From Callipepla californica brunnescens (Eukaryota > Chordata > Aves > Galliformes > Odontophoridae): 64,000 nt of DNA. The stretch lies in NCBI GenBank assembly GCA_023055505.1, contig JALIRH010000035.1, positions 2,970,382-3,034,381 of the forward strand. Reading direction: 5' to 3'. How positions within the stretch are numbered: the first letter of the stretch is position 1; each line of letters starts with the position of its first letter. A model generated the notes under the pieces. That model was not told where the DNA came from, did no database searches, and worked only from the letters and a program-made list of their open reading frames with translations. Positions 29,401 to 34,108 of the stretch are shown piece by piece. A program made the translations under genes and the position numbers.

Positions 29401-30971
29401 GATCCCTGCCTCCATGAGGCCTTCCAAAGATAAGTAGCTCTTTTCCTTCATTTCTCTGGCTGCTGCATTTGTGCTTGCTCTCATTTGCTACAGCCAAAGA
29501 CTTTGTACTTTCCATCCCATTATAGCATTACACCCATCCTACAGGCTGCATCAGTAATGCTGAGAGCAGAGTTTCTTGCAGGGCTCCTGACACTATCCTG
29601 TAAATACAATGGGATGCTCTGCTCCCTGAGAGTCCCTGTTGAGCTCTGTTGTTGTTTTTACCCCTCTCAGGGCTACGAGGTTCTCATGTTTGACAGCCTG
29701 GTGAACCGCACGGCCTATCTTGGGAACACCACTGAGAACTTCTTCAAAGTTTCCAACCTGAAGATTGGTCACAACTACTCCTTTGCAGTCCGGGCCAGGT
29801 GTCTGTATGGTGGGCAGATGTGTGGGGAGCCAGCCACGCTTCTCTATGATGAGCTGGGATCTGGTAAGTTGCTGGCATAGCCTGCTCTTCCTCCACAAAC
29901 ACACTAACAAAAGCCTCACAAGCAGACCCAAGCAGGAGATAATGAAACATTATACAGCTGGCCACTTGGTGGCTTTGTGTCCTAGCAGGTCTGGGTAGAA
30001 GAAACCATCCTGAAGTCATGAGGTGGAAGTGTTAGCAATTTGGATGTATTTGGGTTGGGTTTGTTTCACAAAAACCCACCCCCTTAGGACATTGCACAAA
30101 TAGCAGAGGGAGAAATGTCGTATTGGTTGCAAGTGGTGCTTCCCTGCCTCCCTGCTCTGTAGGTGAAGACTCCTCTGAATCCAGTATGGGCAGATCCACT
30201 GATGTGGCTGCCATCGTGGTCCCCATCCTGTTCCTGCTGCTGGTGGCACTGGGGGCTGGCTTCGTGGTGCTCTACACGAGGCACCGCCGGCTGCAGAGCA
30301 GCTTCACCGCCTTCGCCAACAGCCACTACAGCTCCCGCCTGGGCTCGGCCATCTTCTCCTCAGGAGATGATTTAGGTATGTAGAACCAATAAGTCCTACA
30401 ATCATAGAGGCTGGGAAAGAGCCTTAGGGTATCATCACATGACCTAAATCCTTTATCATGCTTTGGGACATCTTTAGTGTAAAAATCCTTATGGGTTTGA
30501 TCTGATTCTAAGAATGCAAACCTGTCCCAGGGTGTATGTTATCAGTAGCTTCACTTAAACACACCCGTACTAATGGAAATCCATTAAAACTTGGGTATCA
30601 CATCAACCAGGTAAGAGCCACATGCTGATGCATTAGTCCTGGGGCCAGTTTGCCTGTGTCCCTTGGAATCATAGAATTATTTGGGTATTATTCTTAGATC
30701 CCCAAGCCCAACCCATCCCACCATGCCCACTGACCCCCAGTGCCACATCCCCACAGTCCTGGAACACCTCCAGGGTTGGTGACCCCACCACCTCCCTGGG
30801 CAGCTGCGCCAGTGCAGCACCGCTTTTTCAGGGAGTATTTTTTTCCTATTATCCAACCTGAAACCGTAGGCAGTATAAAAAGAGCTCCGGGTTTGTTTTC
30901 CAGGAGATGAGGATGATGAAGCTCCCATGATAACTGGATTTTCAGATGATGTCCCCATGGTCATCGCATGA
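2286..30971 (+). CDS. SORL1: Sortilin-related receptor SORL1 (SorLA/LR11), exons 2–48, 5'-partial
   Basis: Type I membrane sorting receptor. Known family role: it carries cargo such as APP, lipoproteins and neurotrophic ligands between trans-Golgi, endosomes and plasma membrane, using retromer, AP and GGA adaptors. Joined exons: 2286-2402, 2478-2603, 3277-3438, 3969-4036, 4657-4837, 5886-5987, 6125-6294, 6952-7144, 7298-7415, 8023-8096, 9226-9314, 9386-9564, 10071-10257, 11127-11255, 11453-11538, 12544-12716, 13155-13286, 13770-13861, 14502-14748, 15031-15169, 15428-15601, 15760-15873, 16244-16366, 16758-16877, 18518-18640, 18755-18862, 19151-19285, 19519-19650, 20269-20403, 20657-20812, 21106-21255, 21766-21894, 22839-22965, 23552-23721, 23975-24087, 24349-24453, 25264-25336, 25944-26026, 26304-26400, 26933-27117, 27600-27719, 27819-27983, 28715-28889, 29108-29214, 29671-29863, 30163-30375, 30904-30971. 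Total 6,357 nt, 2,118 codons plus TGA, frame intact, every visible intron GT–AG. Exon 1 (about 95 residues in human: signal peptide, propeptide) is upstream, so no start codon is in the window. Chicken LR11 is a known, highly conserved protein. Confidence 0.98.
2478..2603 (+). CDS. SORL1: SORL1 exon 3: VPS10 domain, first Asp box
   Basis: 42 codons, phase 0/0. Contains the Asp-box SYDYGKSF typical of VPS10 propeller blades. Ends YHSPANNQR before a donor followed by a G-rich run (see findings). Intron 2 is only 74 bp. Confidence 0.96.
2724..2946 (-). mobile_element. CR1 LINE 3'-end fragment (intron 3)
   Basis: Reads on + strand as catagaatcat, then aaggctggaaaag, accatgcccactaacc and ctgaacctctcccagcacaac, the reverse complement of the chicken CR1 3' region. 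Truncated at the element 5' side, as usual for CR1. Confidence 0.88.
3277..3438 (+). CDS. SORL1: SORL1 exon 4: VPS10 domain
   Basis: 54 codons, phase 0/0, from [18 protein letters not shown] to [10 protein letters not shown]. Matches human YIFADAYAQYLWITFDFC and the near-identical [14 protein letters not shown] core. Intron 3 upstream (2604–3276) carries a CR1 fragment. Confidence 0.96.
3969..4036 (+). CDS. SORL1: SORL1 exon 5: VPS10 domain, Asp box
   Basis: 68 nt, starts phase 0 and ends after two bases of a Trp codon (TG|G). Contains the Asp box KSDDFGQTW and [11 protein letters not shown] small exon, recognised by perfect match to the SorLA sequence and by clean splice sites. Confidence 0.95.
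4657..4837 (+). CDS. SORL1: SORL1 exon 6: VPS10 domain
   Basis: 181 nt; one base completes Trp, then 60 codons, [20 protein letters not shown] to FATKAV. Includes [17 protein letters not shown]. The donor reads GTG|gtgagt; the exon end after the first GTG is set by alignment to human ATKVV. Confidence 0.95.
5886..5987 (+). CDS. SORL1: SORL1 exon 7: VPS10 domain
   Basis: 34 codons, phase 0/0: [20 protein letters not shown] to FVTKHPIK. The first residues differ from human (HLLGSEQQ), the rest is strongly conserved. Intron 6 before it (4838–5885) is one of the longer introns; I see no repeat family or gene in it. Confidence 0.95.
6125..6294 (+). CDS. SORL1: SORL1 exon 8: VPS10 domain
   Basis: 170 nt, phase 0 start, ends AG|A inside an Arg codon. 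[20 protein letters not shown] to [10 protein letters not shown], nearly identical to human SorLA. Intron 7 is 137 bp; intron 8 holds a CR1 fragment with reverse-transcriptase sequence. Confidence 0.96.
6310..6850 (-). mobile_element. CR1 LINE fragment with reverse-transcriptase remnant (intron 8)
   Basis: The minus strand of 6407–6718 translates to a decayed CR1 ORF2 piece with FDTIPHHI and [11 protein letters not shown], hallmarks of the reverse-transcriptase domain. Just after the SVLG motif it jumps to the element's 3' end ([11 protein letters not shown] side), so the rest of RT and the C-terminal region are deleted. Cannot be active. Confidence 0.85.
6952..7144 (+). CDS. SORL1: SORL1 exon 9: VPS10 domain, Asp box
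   Basis: 193 nt; one base completes Arg, then 64 codons from [20 protein letters not shown] to GEKTHCE. Contains the Asp box [11 protein letters not shown]. The open frame continues upstream into the intron 8 CR1 fragment, but the gcag acceptor at 6948–6951 and the phase fix the start. Confidence 0.96.
7298..7415 (+). CDS. SORL1: SORL1 exon 10: VPS10 domain
   Basis: 118 nt, ends after one base of Gly (G|GC). [20 protein letters not shown] to APGLIIATG; almost identical to human, where the only notable change is NLQL to NFQL. Confidence 0.96.
7514..7577 (+). mobile_element. CR1 LINE extreme 3' end (intron 10)
   Basis: About 60 bp reading gttggactcagtgatcctta, gggtcccttccaactcagaa and ctctatgaaatg, the sense-strand end of a CR1 element. 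Strongly 5'-truncated copy, one of the few in the same direction as SORL1. Confidence 0.7.
8023..8096 (+). CDS. SORL1: SORL1 exon 11: VPS10 domain, Asp box
   Basis: 74 nt, phase 1 start, phase 0 end. [20 protein letters not shown] then ARWRE; the SSSAGARW element is a degenerate Asp box. Intron 11 after it (8097–9225) is over 1.1 kb with no recognised repeat. Confidence 0.95.
9226..9314 (+). CDS. SORL1: SORL1 exon 12: VPS10 domain
   Basis: 89 nt, ends AA|G in a Lys codon. [20 protein letters not shown] then [10 protein letters not shown]. Conserved with human; intron 12 to the next exon is only 71 bp. Confidence 0.96.
9386..9564 (+). CDS. SORL1: SORL1 exon 13: end of VPS10 propeller, Asp box
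   Basis: 179 nt. [20 protein letters not shown] to [12 protein letters not shown] with the Asp box STNEGETW. Last blade of the VPS10 propeller before the 10CC module. Confidence 0.96.
10071..10257 (+). CDS. SORL1: SORL1 exon 14: 10CC module, Cys 1–6
   Basis: 187 nt, [20 protein letters not shown] to [10 protein letters not shown]; the last Cys codon is split TG|T. Six of the ten cysteines of the VPS10-associated 10CC region are here, including the split one. The module packs under the propeller in the family. Confidence 0.96.
11127..11255 (+). CDS. SORL1: SORL1 exon 15: 10CC module, Cys 7–8
   Basis: 129 nt, [20 protein letters not shown] to GSTYRRTRG, Gly split GG|C. Contributes Cys 7 (SLEVC) and 8 (PVPC). 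Intron 14 before it (10258–11126) begins with an AT-rich stretch to about 10450 and has no recognised repeat. Confidence 0.96.
11453..11538 (+). CDS. SORL1: SORL1 exon 16: 10CC module, Cys 9–10
   Basis: 86 nt, [20 protein letters not shown] to VPCPLA, ending one base into Glu. Supplies the last two cysteines, completing ten, as in all VPS10 receptors. Intron 16 downstream (11539–12543, 1.0 kb) has no recognised repeat. Confidence 0.95.
12544..12716 (+). CDS. SORL1: SORL1 exon 17: YWTD propeller, repeat 1
   Basis: 173 nt, ends phase 0. [20 protein letters not shown] to [13 protein letters not shown]. First YWTD-type motif is YWAD (human YWSD). LDL-receptor class B beta-propeller, used in the family for ligand handling at low pH. 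Noticeably GC-rich in the middle. Confidence 0.96.
12808..12835 (-). mobile_element. Very short CR1 3'-end remnant (intron 17)
   Basis: tcatagaatggcttgggttg matches the outer end of CR1; nothing recognisable follows. Could be a decayed copy or chance. Confidence 0.4.
13155..13286 (+). CDS. SORL1: SORL1 exon 18: YWTD propeller, repeat 2
   Basis: 44 codons, phase 0/0, [20 protein letters not shown] to VNAGIPKIE. The YWTD-type motif reads YWVN; human has YWVD as I recall it, so the fourth-position Asp is replaced by Asn. Confidence 0.96.
13405..13665 (-). mobile_element. CR1 LINE 3'-end fragment (intron 18)
   Basis: catcacagaatcatttctgt, then acctccaacactacccaggc and aagaaatcttcctaataacc, taacctaaacc-like: a diverged antisense CR1 copy. 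More mutated than the copies in introns 3 and 43. Confidence 0.75.
13770..13861 (+). CDS. SORL1: SORL1 exon 19: YWTD propeller
   Basis: 92 nt, [20 protein letters not shown] to ALVPREG, ending GG|G. The flanking introns 18 and 19 carry CR1 fragments. Confidence 0.95.
13985..14141 (-). mobile_element. CR1 LINE 3'-end fragment (intron 19)
   Basis: tcacagaattgtggaatggc, ttgggttggaagggacttta, aagatcatccagttcc and cctccagggatggagcactc: an antisense CR1 3' end of a different subtype (GGTTGGAAGGGAC-type). Confidence 0.8.
14502..14748 (+). CDS. SORL1: SORL1 exon 20: YWTD propeller, repeats 3 and 4
   Basis: 247 nt, largest coding exon here, 82 codons after one shared base. [20 protein letters not shown] to [11 protein letters not shown]. 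Motifs FWTD and YWTE; the latter is YWTD in human as I recall. Confidence 0.96.
15031..15169 (+). CDS. SORL1: SORL1 exon 21: YWTD propeller, repeat 5
   Basis: 139 nt, [20 protein letters not shown] to [11 protein letters not shown]. Motif YWND (human YWDD). Closes the class B propeller before the EGF module. Confidence 0.96.
15428..15601 (+). CDS. SORL1: SORL1 exon 22: EGF-type module
   Basis: 174 nt, symmetric phase 1-1 exon. [20 protein letters not shown] to NNTCVKE with eight cysteines, the arrangement that follows the YWTD propeller in SorLA. Confidence 0.96.
15760..15873 (+). CDS. SORL1: SORL1 exon 23: LDLR class A repeat CR1
   Basis: 114 nt, phase 1-1. Six cysteines; calcium-site end [17 protein letters not shown] has the expected acidic residues. 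First of eleven complement-type repeats, each on its own exon. Confidence 0.96.
16244..16366 (+). CDS. SORL1: SORL1 exon 24: LDLR class A repeat CR2
   Basis: 123 nt, phase 1-1. [20 protein letters not shown] followed by [17 protein letters not shown], with six cysteines and a complete calcium motif. Nearly identical to human CR2. Confidence 0.96.
16758..16877 (+). CDS. SORL1: SORL1 exon 25: LDLR class A repeat CR3
   Basis: 120 nt, phase 1-1. [19 protein letters not shown] then [17 protein letters not shown]. Followed by the longest intron fully inside the window, intron 25 (16878–18517, 1.6 kb). Confidence 0.96.
17009..17062. repeat. Short imperfect 14–15-bp tandem repeat in SORL1 intron 25
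   Basis: About four units of the form gagttgcactggag (ggagttgcacgggag, gagttgcactggag, gtgttgcactggag, aggttgcat). A small minisatellite-like patch with no visible function. Confidence 0.75.
18518..18640 (+). CDS. SORL1: SORL1 exon 26: LDLR class A repeat CR4
   Basis: 123 nt, phase 1-1. [20 protein letters not shown] then [19 protein letters not shown]. The linker residues MFR differ from human IYH. Confidence 0.96.
18755..18862 (+). CDS. SORL1: SORL1 exon 27: LDLR class A repeat CR5
   Basis: 108 nt, phase 1-1, starting with a run of eight A that encodes [21 protein letters not shown] then [17 protein letters not shown]. The usual CDG calcium-ligand Asp is Asn (CNG); see findings. Confidence 0.96.
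19151..19285 (+). CDS. SORL1: SORL1 exon 28: LDLR class A repeat CR6
   Basis: 135 nt, phase 1-1. [20 protein letters not shown] then [20 protein letters not shown]. The atypical IQC in place of xDC is shared with human, so this is an ancestral feature. Confidence 0.96.
19519..19650 (+). CDS. SORL1: SORL1 exon 29: LDLR class A repeat CR7
   Basis: 132 nt, phase 1-1. [19 protein letters not shown] then [17 protein letters not shown]. Complete six-cysteine repeat. Confidence 0.96.
20269..20403 (+). CDS. SORL1: SORL1 exon 30: LDLR class A repeat CR8
   Basis: 135 nt, phase 1-1. [20 protein letters not shown] then [17 protein letters not shown]. Complete calcium motif. Confidence 0.96.
20602..20624. 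repeat. Short (CTCTG)n repeat in intron 30
   Basis: About four CTCTG units within a pyrimidine-rich stretch 33 bp before the exon 31 acceptor; it may contribute to the polypyrimidine tract. Confidence 0.7.
20657..20812 (+). CDS. SORL1: SORL1 exon 31: LDLR class A repeat CR9
   Basis: 156 nt, phase 1-1. A Pro/Thr-rich linker ([13 protein letters not shown]) precedes [20 protein letters not shown] and [15 protein letters not shown]. The linker is the variable part compared with human. Confidence 0.95.
20995..21050. promoter_or_regulatory. Cluster of CTCF-like motifs in SORL1 intron 31
   Basis: GCCATCTAGTGG at 21014–21025 and GCCATCTAGTGA at 21039–21050 are reverse complements of the CTCF core CCACTAGATGGC; a weaker forward copy (CTGCTAGATGGGAGG) begins at 20996. 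The two reverse copies are 25 bp apart. Motif reading only; no occupancy data. Confidence 0.45.
21106..21255 (+). CDS. SORL1: SORL1 exon 32: LDLR class A repeat CR10
   Basis: 150 nt, phase 1-1. [15 protein letters not shown] linker, then [20 protein letters not shown] and [10 protein letters not shown]. The normally invariant SDE is TDE here (human RDE). Confidence 0.95.
21435..21580 (-). mobile_element. CR1 LINE 3'-end fragment (intron 32)
   Basis: tcatagagtcacttcggttg, gaaaatgaggtcatcaaccc and caccatgtccattcatctct resemble a diverged antisense CR1 end. Confidence 0.6.
21766..21894 (+). CDS. SORL1: SORL1 exon 33: LDLR class A repeat CR11
   Basis: 129 nt, phase 1-1. [20 protein letters not shown] then [17 protein letters not shown]. 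Last complement-type repeat before the fibronectin cassette. Confidence 0.95.
22839..22965 (+). CDS. SORL1: SORL1 exon 34: first half of FN3 domain 1
   Basis: 127 nt. [20 protein letters not shown], then [16 protein letters not shown] and VYNLYYR. The LTW core is the conserved Trp of fibronectin type III B strand. Ends AG|G. Confidence 0.95.
23030..23082 (+). mobile_element. CR1 LINE extreme 3' end (intron 34)
   Basis: gatggttgcactggatcatc, gtggtctttccaaccttaat and gattccacg match the sense-strand CR1 terminus. Only about 50 bp remain. Confidence 0.7.
23552..23721 (+). CDS. SORL1: SORL1 exon 35: second half of FN3 domain 1
   Basis: 170 nt. [20 protein letters not shown] to [11 protein letters not shown], closely matching human [20 protein letters not shown]. 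Intron 34 before it holds a short + strand CR1 3' end. Confidence 0.95.
23975..24087 (+). CDS. SORL1: SORL1 exon 36: FN3 domain 2, part 1
   Basis: 113 nt. [20 protein letters not shown] then [18 protein letters not shown]. Starts with the usual PDAP linker between FN3 modules. Confidence 0.95.
24349..24453 (+). CDS. SORL1: SORL1 exon 37: FN3 domain 2, part 2
   Basis: 35 codons, phase 0/0: [20 protein letters not shown] to NTLYTVR. Human has MWASQRAASN where this has [10 protein letters not shown], one of the more divergent stretches of the gene. Confidence 0.94.
25264..25336 (+). CDS. SORL1: SORL1 exon 38: FN3 domain 2, part 3
   Basis: 73 nt: [20 protein letters not shown] then IKGK. Phase 0 start, one base of Val at the end. 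Intron 37 before it has an AT-rich block around 24980–25150. Confidence 0.95.
25944..26026 (+). CDS. SORL1: SORL1 exon 39: FN3 domain 3, part 1
   Basis: 83 nt: [20 protein letters not shown] then LKMNTNIK. Small exon, identified by the conserved VIPPP start and by phase. Confidence 0.94.
26304..26400 (+). CDS. SORL1: SORL1 exon 40: FN3 domain 3, part 2
   Basis: 97 nt: [20 protein letters not shown] then [12 protein letters not shown]. The second half has little identity to human NFRGSILSHK, but phase, length and both splice sites fit. Confidence 0.93.
26933..27117 (+). CDS. SORL1: SORL1 exon 41: end of FN3 domain 3, start of 4
   Basis: 185 nt: [20 protein letters not shown] to CTWTGPRGV. 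Contains the [16 protein letters not shown] segment nearly identical to human and the linker [14 protein letters not shown] into the next module. Confidence 0.95.
27600..27719 (+). CDS. SORL1: SORL1 exon 42: FN3 domain 4, part 1
   Basis: 40 codons, phase 0/0: [20 protein letters not shown] to DEQYLFL. Intron 42 after it is 99 bp. Confidence 0.95.
27819..27983 (+). CDS. SORL1: SORL1 exon 43: end of FN3 domain 4, start of 5
   Basis: 55 codons, phase 0/0: [20 protein letters not shown] to [13 protein letters not shown]. Strongly conserved; the intron after it (27984–28714) holds a CR1 fragment. Confidence 0.95.
28201..28490 (-). mobile_element. CR1 LINE 3'-end fragment (intron 43)
   Basis: atcattaaggttggaaaaga, ccatgcccactgaccatgtc, ccaccacttccctgggcagc and gaagaaatttttcctaaaat: long and well-preserved antisense CR1 copy, extending into the ORF2-side region (agactgacccccacctctgg). 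Confidence 0.88.
28715..28889 (+). CDS. SORL1: SORL1 exon 44: FN3 domain 5
   Basis: 175 nt: [20 protein letters not shown] to [12 protein letters not shown]. More AT-rich than most exons of the gene; sequence nearly identical to human through KLEPGGKYH(V/I)IVQLGNMSK. Confidence 0.96.
29108..29214 (+). CDS. SORL1: SORL1 exon 45: FN3 domain 6, part 1
   Basis: 107 nt: [20 protein letters not shown] then [16 protein letters not shown]. Ends phase 0. Confidence 0.96.
29671..29863 (+). CDS. SORL1: SORL1 exon 46: FN3 domain 6, part 2
   Basis: 193 nt: [20 protein letters not shown] to [11 protein letters not shown]. Last ectodomain module; one base of the following Gly codon is here. Confidence 0.96.
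30163..30375 (+). CDS. SORL1: SORL1 exon 47: stalk, transmembrane helix and FANSHY tail
   Basis: 213 nt. Stalk [14 protein letters not shown], then a hydrophobic helix (30204–30275, [20 protein letters not shown] then VVLY) with basic stop-transfer TRHRR. The tail has FANSHY at 30312–30329, the known retromer VPS26-binding motif of SorLA. Membrane and tail are conserved, whereas the stalk, where the receptor is shed by ADAM17 in mammals, is not. Confidence 0.97.
   Translation: MKTPLNPVWADPLMWLPSWSPSCSCCWWHWGLASWCSTRGTAGCRAASPPSPTATTAPAWARPSSPQEMI
30399..30480 (-). mobile_element. Possible decayed CR1 remnant (intron 47)
   Basis: acaatcatagaggctgggaa and agagccttagggtatcatca resemble the outer CR1 end, but similarity fades quickly. 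Confidence 0.4.
30665..30880 (-). mobile_element. CR1 LINE 3'-end fragment (intron 47)
   Basis: ggaatcatagaattatttgg, accatgcccactgaccccca, cctccagggttggtgacccc and tattatccaacctgaaaccg: antisense CR1 copy ending about 25 bp before the exon 48 acceptor. Confidence 0.88.
30904..30971 (+). CDS. SORL1: SORL1 exon 48: C-terminal sorting tail and stop
   Basis: 68 coding nt: [20 protein letters not shown] then IA and TGA (30969–30971). Carries the acidic cluster (PACS1/AP binding in the family) and DDVPMVIA (30945–30968), the GGA-binding C-terminus. The acidic stretch is reordered (GDEDDEA versus human GEDDEDA) with charge kept. Confidence 0.97.
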
Positions 30972-31001
30972 AGCGCGTTTCTGACTGTAAAAACCAAATG
31001 G

Positions 31002-31009
31002 TGTAAATA
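31002..31009 (+). promoter_or_regulatory. Pumilio-type response element in 3' UTR
   Basis: TGTAAATA, a perfect match to the UGUANAUA consensus, 30 nt after the stop codon. Short motif, so chance occurrence is possible; its location at the start of an AU-rich UTR makes function plausible. Confidence 0.4.
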
Positions 31010-31284
31010 TTTTATTTGATAAAAAAAAAGAAAAATAGTTGATTGTTTATTTTAAAAATGCACTTTGAGTTGCAATATGTTATTTTTCTATGGGCCAAAA
31101 AAAATTTAAGAAACACTTTGTAGTAATCAACTGTGAATTGCAAACTAGATTGGTTTAGTAACAAATTGCTTTGATTTAACGTTGATTTAGTCTTACAAGG
31201 CTATGCTTGCTGGGCATGCTTTTAAGTCTGTGAGATATTTTCCGTTGACTAAATTGGCTACTCATTTTATTTTTCTAAGACGAG

Positions 31285-31290
31285 AATAAA
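31285..31290 (+). terminator. SORL1: Possible proximal poly(A) signal of SORL1
   Basis: AATAAA about 315 nt after the stop codon, in an AT-rich context. It could end a short 3' UTR isoform; no transcript evidence is available here. Confidence 0.35.
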
Positions 31291-31371
31291 TTTATTTTAA
31301 AGAAAATTCAGGAGATTATATATGTAGAGAGAGATAAGTAACATAGTCCCTGAAGGTTTTTCTTTTACTTT

Positions 31372-31402
<31 letters not shown>

Positions 31403-31406
31403 AAAA
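31372..31406 (+). repeat. A-rich tract in the SORL1 3' UTR
   Basis: Runs of A broken by single G over about 35 nt. A template for internal oligo-dT priming, so cDNA ends here should be treated with care. Confidence 0.85.
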
Positions 31407-34036
31407 TCCTTTAGACTTTGTTTTATATGAAAGAGTTTTTGTTGTGTTAATTTATTGGGAAATCTGCTCGAGAACAGATTTCTGAAGTCGTCAGACGTTG
31501 TACACATTATTGTGTAGAATTGTGCCACTTTATCTTGCAAGGCAGTAGTATCTTGGCATCCCCACCGTTGTTCTTGCCATGAGAATAGCAATCCTTAGTT
31601 TTACATATTTTCCCCCTCGTTCGAAGGCAGTCTCCCAGCAGTTAGTGACTTGCTGGCCATGCTGTAATCAGTCTGTAATTCATGTCAGCAGTGTCAGTGC
31701 GAAAAATCACCGCCACCTTAGCACATTGTTCCCAGGAAGGCTTTCCCTGTGCTGCTGCGTGAGGATGTCAGAGGGACAGAAGGGGGAGCCTCCACCAGGC
31801 TCTGCAGTCACAGAGCTGCAGGTACCGTGCATCTCCATCCATCTCTCAGCAGGCTTCACTTCCCTTCATTGCCACTTCCTACAGGTAGCTGTGGTTGCAC
31901 CTCTGCTCTTGAATAACATGTATGTAGTATATCCCTTTCACTCATCATGCCACACATGCTGTAGACATAACACTGGCTACAGAGCGGTAGAAATGTCTGT
32001 TTCCCATCGTTGAGGTTATTGTTTTGGTGAATCACCCCTCCAATCCCACTACTTGCCAACCCAAGAGCACGATACGAGCGGGTGCCCGTGGCTCACGCTT
32101 GGCCATACTCTATATATGCAAAGCCCAGGAGCTCCGTGCCAGTGCAAATAGAGCACACTGTCTTGTCATACTGGTTCCTTGGTTTAAACCCAAAGTATTT
32201 TTGCTGTGTAAATTGCAGTCTTCCTACAGATGAAACGAGAGAGGCCAACTATGTTTTGATACGCAACCGACCAGTTTAATTTCATTTACAGAAAATGTAT
32301 AAAGCGCTGAGGTTCTGTAAGGTTTGATACACTATAGAAATACTGACTCTATTTTTAATTACTGGTGTTCTCATTCCCGGTGACAGATTTCCCCCCTAGA
32401 GTTGGGACCAAACCGCAGCCAGGTTTTATGAGCAGCAGCAAGCTGGCCCAGATGCAATATTTTTACCACGTTTGAGGGTCAGGTGCTGTTTGTGGGCAAA
32501 AATCTTAAGTAGATCGACCCAGCATGAGTATCTCAATTTGTCTGAAGTCACAGCTGCAGGGAGAGCGGACCCTGACCCAGAGGCAAAATGATCTTGGAGA
32601 TATAAATCAGATTTATTATATTTCTGCGGGGATGCTGAAAGCAGAGTTGAGAAGTGTTGCATCCCTTCCTCGTTAAGTAAATATTAATTCTGATGGAGGC
32701 ATCTGAGAGCTGCAGTGTGGTATCCCAGAAGGTGGTACCCTCGGAGAGTGAGTAATGGGTAAATTCTGCTGCTCTGCTCCCCTGGGGAAAACCCTGCTTG
32801 AGAGAGGGCTGCAGCAGGAGCCGTCCTCGTGCCCCTGTTGGGAAGGCAGATGCCAGGAGGGAACCTTGTAACCACTTTGCATTCTGCAGCAATCCCTTGG
32901 CTGGCTGCTTTCAGCTGGGAACGGGTCACCTCTGGCTGCTCTGAAAGGCTCCTTTGTGCCGTGCTCTGCGATGCTGCGAGCGCTGCCAGGAGGCGGTCCG
33001 CTGGAATATGATATTCTAAAAATGCCCCCAGAGCAACGCGGTCAGAGGCTGTGCAGTGCAGCCCTCGCCTTTGTGCAGAGCTCCTGCACCTCTGCTGGCT
33101 GCACTGCGACGCACGGACACTCCCTCGCGCAGCAAAAATCCCCACTGTGCTCTCAGCAAAGCAACTTTACAGGGCTAGGTGTATTTTATATATAAATAGA
33201 GAAGTCTAAGCTCCAGGCAGGGAATAGGCAGGATGGATGCATTTCTGGGTAAATTGTATATTTTTATGAACTTTTGAAGCACGGAATCTTGTTCACAGAG
33301 ATGTATATGGGGTGGGAGGGTTCTGGTGTACATACGGTACATGGATGTGGATGTATATTTTGTTCTTTTTTCCTTATTATTTTTTTTTTTCCTTCTCAGT
33401 AGCTTGATGAATGCAATGTGAATCTTTTCCCTTGTGGGAGGTAGCCTGGGTTGACCTGATGGGAACCCAGAGAGATGTTGGGATCCATAAGGAAAAAAAG
33501 GGTATGGGAGGCAGAGGGGCTGGGAGGAACTTCTGGTGTTTGAGCCCACTGCAAATGCTGGCTGCTGTTCTTTAGTCCATTTGAACAACAACCTGAGGCT
33601 GTAAAGGTCCTTTGTGTTCTCAGGTCACAAAATGCGAAGTGTTTTAGTAGGGGCAGACTTCAGCACAGGTGGAAAGGTTCAGGAAAGACCCAAACAACAT
33701 TTCTCAAAACAACCTTCGATCTCCTTCAAGTGGACTTCAGAACAGCAGTGCCATGGAGTTAATTACTCCAGGATCCAGAGAGAATCATCGCTCCTGGTAC
33801 AGCTGAGACAGTGACAGCCTTGGGGTGGGCTACAAGCAGCCTGGTGACATCTGTAGCAGTGTCCACTTCTAATCAGTTTCCTTGAGGGATGTTTAATACT
33901 GTGCCATTTGAATTGCTACTCTGTGTCTTTCTCTTTTTTTCTCCTCCATTCACTGATTTCTGCTGTGTTATTATTGCACAATTTTGAAGGAATTGTGTTT
34001 TTTTTTTTTTTTCCTTCTCTTTTCCCCCCACTTAAT

Positions 34037-34108
34037 AATAAAAATGGACTGGGTAAATAAAACAGTTCCTGGTTTGCAAAATCATTACTGTGCCTGTCGT
34101 GCAATAAA
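34037..34108 (+). terminator. SORL1: Cluster of three poly(A) signals, likely SORL1 mRNA end
   Basis: AATAAA at 34037–34042, 34056–34061 and 34103–34108, followed after the last by a T-rich stretch (34115–34150) that could serve as the downstream element. This is the best-supported end of the transcript in the window. Confidence 0.6.

Larger units (their letters stand above)
2403..30903 (+). other. SORL1: SORL1 introns 2–47, contents
   Basis: All 46 complete introns are GT–AG; the shortest are near 70–100 bp (introns 2, 12, 42) and the longest is intron 25 at 1,640 bp. CR1 pieces sit in introns 3, 8, 10, 17, 18, 19, 32, 34, 43 and 47. In introns of more than 300 bp numbered 4, 5, 6, 11, 13, 14, 16, 23, 24, 29, 33, 37, 38, 40, 41 and 45 I recognise no gene and no repeat family beyond the items listed separately. 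Confidence 0.8.
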
